A stretch of 7,227 nt of DNA from Pseudomonadota bacterium. Lineage in GTDB: Bacteria > Pseudomonadota > Gammaproteobacteria > Steroidobacterales > Steroidobacteraceae. Below the pieces are notes generated by a model. The model made no database searches and was not told the DNA's origin. It saw only the letters and a program-made list of their open reading frames with translations. Shown piece after piece: positions 5,102-7,227 of the stretch (the first letter of the stretch is position 1; each line of letters starts with the position of its first letter). A program made the position numbers and the translations under genes. Location of the stretch: NCBI GenBank assembly GCA_021820785.1, contig JAKADE010000136.1:1-7227 (forward strand), in the 5' to 3' direction.

Positions 5102-5495
5102 CGTCGTCCTCCTCTTCTGCTTCTAATTCGACCTCATCAGCCTCGAACTCAAACGGAACGTCTTCTCGCTTACAGGCCTGCTCGACCGCGGCAAAAAAAT
5201 CGCAGATCAATTCATCGGCGCCCCGGAACTCGTACGCGACGAGCTGCTTGGTGCGCCGGAAGCGGTGCCGGTGATCGTAGGTCTCCGTGCGCGGCAGGCC
5301 GTGTGCGTTGTCGAAGCCCAACAGCCTGCTCCCGTCGTGATCATGCAGCGTGAAGGCATACTTGATTCCGTGGGGCCGCGGCGTGCTGGCCTCGATCTCG
5401 GCGACGCGGAATCGGATGCTCCAGCCATTCACCAGCCAGTATCGCCGGCGATCGAAGTCGAGCAGACGGCGCAGCGCTTCATCGATCACGGCCAA
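5079..5495 (-). CDS. TumE/DUF6516-family toxin with acidic C-terminal tail (module 2)
   Basis: This 138-residue protein is a second TumE-type toxin, from a longer subfamily than module 1. Landmarks are DFDRRRYWLVNGWSIRFRV (13-31), RPHGIKYAFTLHD (40-52), LLGFDNAHGLPR (58-69), the family DHRH at 74-77 (YDHRHRF), and AYEFRGADELICDFFAAVEQAC (87-108). After about 112 comes a Glu/Asp-rich tail (FEFEADEVELEAEEEDDD) absent from module 1. The start is uncertain: I prefer the TTG at 5493-5495 because AGGTGA (5506-5501) lies 5 bases upstream. GTG at 5502-5504 has no usable Shine-Dalgarno, and GTG at 5487-5489 is also possible. The codons for the acidic tail double as the antitoxin's ribosome-binding site. 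The gene precedes its antitoxin, as in module 1. Confidence 0.8.
   Translation of the reverse strand: MAVIDEALRRLLDFDRRRYWLVNGWSIRFRVAEIEASTPRPHGIKYAFTLHDHDGSRLLGFDNAHGLPRTETYDHRHRFRRTKQLVAYEFRGADELICDFFAAVEQACKREDVPFEFEADEVELEAEEEDDDGTQVTE
5107..5114 (-). promoter_or_regulatory. Strong ribosome-binding site of the module 2 antitoxin, inside the toxin gene
   Basis: GAGGAGGA on the minus strand lies 5 bases before the antitoxin ATG and is read in the toxin frame as Glu-Glu-Asp codons of the acidic tail. The toxin's own start lacks a comparable site. This arrangement would favour antitoxin over toxin synthesis from one mRNA. Confidence 0.7.
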
Positions 5496-5496
5496 G

Positions 5497-5515
5497 CATA
5501 TCACCTAACGATATG
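5497..5515. promoter_or_regulatory. Operator-like inverted repeat at the start of TumE module 2
   Basis: CATATC (5497-5502) and GATATG (5510-5515) are perfect inverted copies with a 7-base spacer. They sit in an AT-rich patch that also holds TTTAAT (minus strand, 5522-5517), a 5/6 match to the -10 consensus without a clear -35. The repeat differs from the GTTG-CAAC sites of module 1, as expected for a different regulator. Confidence 0.45.
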
Positions 5516-5953
5516 TATTAAAAGTCGCGACTCAGAACTCGAGGCCGGATCGCGGTCCTTTCCATGCTCCCGCTTACGCTCGCGTTGGCGTTTACGCCCT
5601 GCCTCATTCGGATGCCGCTTCCCGGTCTGGCGCTCCTGCTCGAGCTGACGGTGACACCGCTTGTGCCGCTCAGCAGCCCGCCCGCCGCCTCGAGTTTCCT
5701 GCGCCCGGGACATCCCGAGCGAAATTCCGTCCCCCTACGCTGGCCGGCTCGAAGATCCGCAGGCCGCCGAACGATACTGCAGAGTTCGATCCGCCCTGTT
5801 CAAGCCGACTTCCAGGTGCTCGGCCTGAATCCTTCCACCCGATCCGTCCAATCCGCGCGCTGAGACGCCTCCCGGTCTCGCGCTCCAGACCCACACCACA
5901 CCCTGGAGGGATAAGGATTCCACGCCGCGTGCATCGCGCGACACGGCGCCACA
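5516..5953. other. Region between module 2 and ftsZ with no recognised gene
   Basis: About 440 bp carry no gene I can name. A minus-strand frame, 5713-5501 (70 codons), encodes a very basic, Arg/Lys/Glu-rich peptide with one Cys. It could be decayed from a small basic DNA-associated protein or be chance. It lacks a Shine-Dalgarno, and its last codons run through the AT-rich promoter patch of module 2. A bulged inverted repeat (GCCGCGTG near 5931 with CACGGC near 5942) lies toward the ftsZ side. Confidence 0.4.
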
Positions 5954-5993
5954 GCTCCATCCCCCGGCGGCCATCAGCACCGGGGGATGGAGC
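5954..5993 (-). terminator. Long perfect hairpin downstream of ftsZ
   Basis: GCTCCATCCCCCGG (5954-5967) and CCGGGGGATGGAGC (5980-5993) are 14-base perfect complements around a 12-base loop. The structure begins 9 bases beyond the ftsZ stop codon. There is no U-tract on the minus-strand transcript, so it may be a GC-type terminator or an mRNA 3'-end stabiliser. Either way it separates ftsZ from the toxin-antitoxin cluster and lpxC. Confidence 0.7.
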
Positions 5994-6002
5994 AGCACCG
6001 GC

Positions 6003-7202
6003 TCAGTCGGCCTGGCGGCGCAGGAACGCCGGGATGTCGAGCAGGTCATCCGAGGGGATGTCCTGGCGCAGTCCGTCACCCACGGCGCGCTGACGCTGCA
6101 CGGTCGGCCGATCGAGCTTGGCGTAGTCGCTGCTCGAGGGCGCACCGCGGCGCACCACGCGCATCGGGGGCTCGGCCCGCGTCTCGCGCGGAGCGGCCGC
6201 TTCGCGCACCGCGCCGATCACCGGCCGAGCCCCGGTCGCGGCCGCCGGGCGCCCGAGCCCGGTCGCCACCACGGTGACGCGCACCAGGTTCGAGAGCTCC
6301 GGGTCGATCACGGTGCCGACCACCACGGTCGCATCCTCGGAGGCGAACTCCTTGACGATCTGACCGACCTCCTGGAATTCCCCGATCGACAGATCCATGC
6401 CGGCGGTGACGTTGACGAGGATGCCGTGCGCACCGGCGAGGTTGATGTCCTCGAGCAGAGGCGAGGACACGGCCGCCTCGGCCGCCGAACGCGCGCGACC
6501 CTCGCCGCTCGCCGTGCCGGTGCCCATCATGGCCATGCCGGTCTCGGACATCACCGTACGCACGTCGGCGAAGTCGACGTTGATCAGACCCGGACGGGTG
6601 ATCAGTTCGGCAATGCCCTGCACCGCGCCCTGCAGCACCTGGTTGGCCGCCTTGAACGCATCGAGGAGCGTGGTCTGCGAGCCGAGCACGGTGAGCAGTT
6701 TCTGGTTCGGAATGGTGATCAGCGAGTCGCAGTACTTGCCGAGCTCGGCGATGCCGTGATCGGCGACGTGGGAGCGCTTGCCGCCTTCCATCTCGAACGG
6801 CCGGGTGACGACCGCGACGGTGAGGATGCCGAGCTCCTTGGCGACCTGGGCCACCACCGGCGCCCCGCCCGTCCCGGTGCCCCCGCCCATGCCGGCGGTG
6901 ATGAACAGCATGTCGCAGCCCTTGATGAGCTCGATGATGCGGTCACGATCCTCCATGGCGGCCTGCCGGCCGACCTCCGGGTCGGCGCCGGCGCCGAGTC
7001 CCTTGGTGATGTTGCTGCCGATCTGCAGCGCGGTCTTCACCTTGGCATGCTTCAACGCCTGCGAGTCGGTGTTGACGCACATGAACTCCACGCCTTCGAT
7101 TCCGCTGTTGATCATGTGGGCGACGGCATTGCCGCCCCCACCGCCGACGCCGATGACCTTGATCACGGCGCTTTGGGTGTAGGCATCCATTATTTCAAAC
7201 AT
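6003..7202 (-). CDS. ftsZ: Cell division GTPase FtsZ
   Basis: FtsZ is the tubulin-like GTPase that polymerises into the cytokinetic ring at midcell. The 399-residue frame is complete. [16 protein letters not shown] (12-27) starts the GTPase domain. The tubulin signature GGGTGTG lies at 106-112, and the T7 loop NVDFADVR (208-215) supplies the catalytic aspartates D210 and D213 to the neighbouring subunit. The C-terminal domain runs to about 318. A disordered Ala/Arg/Pro-rich linker of roughly 65 residues follows, ending in the conserved peptide [13 protein letters not shown] (387-399), which in E. coli FtsZ binds FtsA and ZipA. The ATG at 7200-7202 has GAGGAG (7214-7209) 6 bases upstream. It would normally lead into lpxC, but here a hairpin and a toxin-antitoxin cluster follow. 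FtsA would be expected just outside the right edge. Confidence 0.98.
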   Translation of the reverse strand: MFEIMDAYTQSAVIKVIGVGGGGGNAVAHMINSGIEGVEFMCVNTDSQALKHAKVKTALQIGSNITKGLGAGADPEVGRQAAMEDRDRIIELIKGCDMLFITAGMGGGTGTGGAPVVAQVAKELGILTVAVVTRPFEMEGGKRSHVADHGIAELGKYCDSLITIPNQKLLTVLGSQTTLLDAFKAANQVLQGAVQGIAELITRPGLINVDFADVRTVMSETGMAMMGTGTASGEGRARSAAEAAVSSPLLEDINLAGAHGILVNVTAGMDLSIGEFQEVGQIVKEFASEDATVVVGTVIDPELSNLVRVTVVATGLGRPAAATGARPVIGAVREAAAPRETRAEPPMRVVRRGAPSSSDYAKLDRPTVQRQRAVGDGLRQDIPSDDLLDIPAFLRRQAD

Positions 7203-7227
7203 TGGGCGCTCCTCGATGATGGCTGAG

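Noticed and set aside
5501..5713. 70-codon minus-strand basic ORF whose stop overlaps a possible GTG start of the module 2 toxin (GTGA)
   Set aside because: There is no Shine-Dalgarno and no recognisable family, and its last codons are the AT-rich promoter and operator patch. The overlap could be chance. Left as a possibility in the region entry.
6426..7226. 266-codon plus-strand open frame
   Set aside because: It is antisense to ftsZ, with His/Asp/Gly-rich shadow composition and no family resemblance.
1..7227. CRISPR arrays, tRNA or rRNA genes, intact transposase or IS ends
   Set aside because: I saw no regularly spaced repeats, no cloverleaf-like or rRNA-like sequence, and no transposase motifs or terminal inverted repeats flanking the toxin-antitoxin cluster.

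Overview
The window comes from a high-GC gammaproteobacterium. The order ftsZ, lpxC, secA on one strand is the tail of the division/cell-wall (dcw) cluster, and the SecA, LpxC and FtsZ proteins closely match the gammaproteobacterial forms. A DciA-type DUF721 gene lies between lpxC and secA, which points away from the Enterobacterales. The genus cannot be fixed from the sequence alone.

Layout, left to right. (1) 1-429, minus: the first 143 codons of secA, cut by the window edge. (2) 605-1681, minus: a membrane-anchored M23 (LytM-type) cell-wall peptidase. (3) 1765-2118, plus: a short DUF721/DciA-family gene, divergent from the peptidase and convergent with lpxC. (4) 2126-3040, minus: lpxC, first committed step of lipid A synthesis. 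(5) 3041-6002: about 3 kb between lpxC and ftsZ, which are direct neighbours in E. coli and many relatives. (6) 6003-7202, minus: complete ftsZ, followed 9 bp later by a 14-bp perfect hairpin.

The 3-kb interval is a toxin-antitoxin (TA) cluster with every gene on the same strand as ftsZ and lpxC. From the ftsZ side there are two intact toxin-first modules: TumE/DUF6516 toxin with a winged-helix antitoxin at 5495-4757, and a second, divergent TumE toxin with a winged-helix antitoxin at 4640-4025. In both, the antitoxin start overlaps the toxin end by about 20 bases, and the antitoxin ribosome-binding site lies inside the toxin's last codons. Beyond them are decayed remnants: a DUF2442-type antitoxin broken into three frames (about 3904-4022), a DUF433 antitoxin in which the conserved Trp codon has become TGA (3847-3629), and a 63-codon stump of its DUF5615 PIN-like toxin partner (3628-3437). 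The cluster therefore shows a gradient from intact modules near ftsZ to debris near lpxC.

The best regulatory signal is upstream of the second TumE gene: two related 18-bp palindromes of the form GTTG-N10-CAAC, one covering a perfect TTGACA -35 and the other the likely -10, next to the ATG. Upstream of lpxC, 3206-3223 is a compact G-quadruplex motif with single-base loops. The housekeeping genes serve envelope growth: FtsZ sets the division site, LpxC makes outer-membrane lipid A, the M23 protein acts on peptidoglycan, and SecA drives protein export. The TA modules appear to be passengers or stabilising insertions within that cluster.
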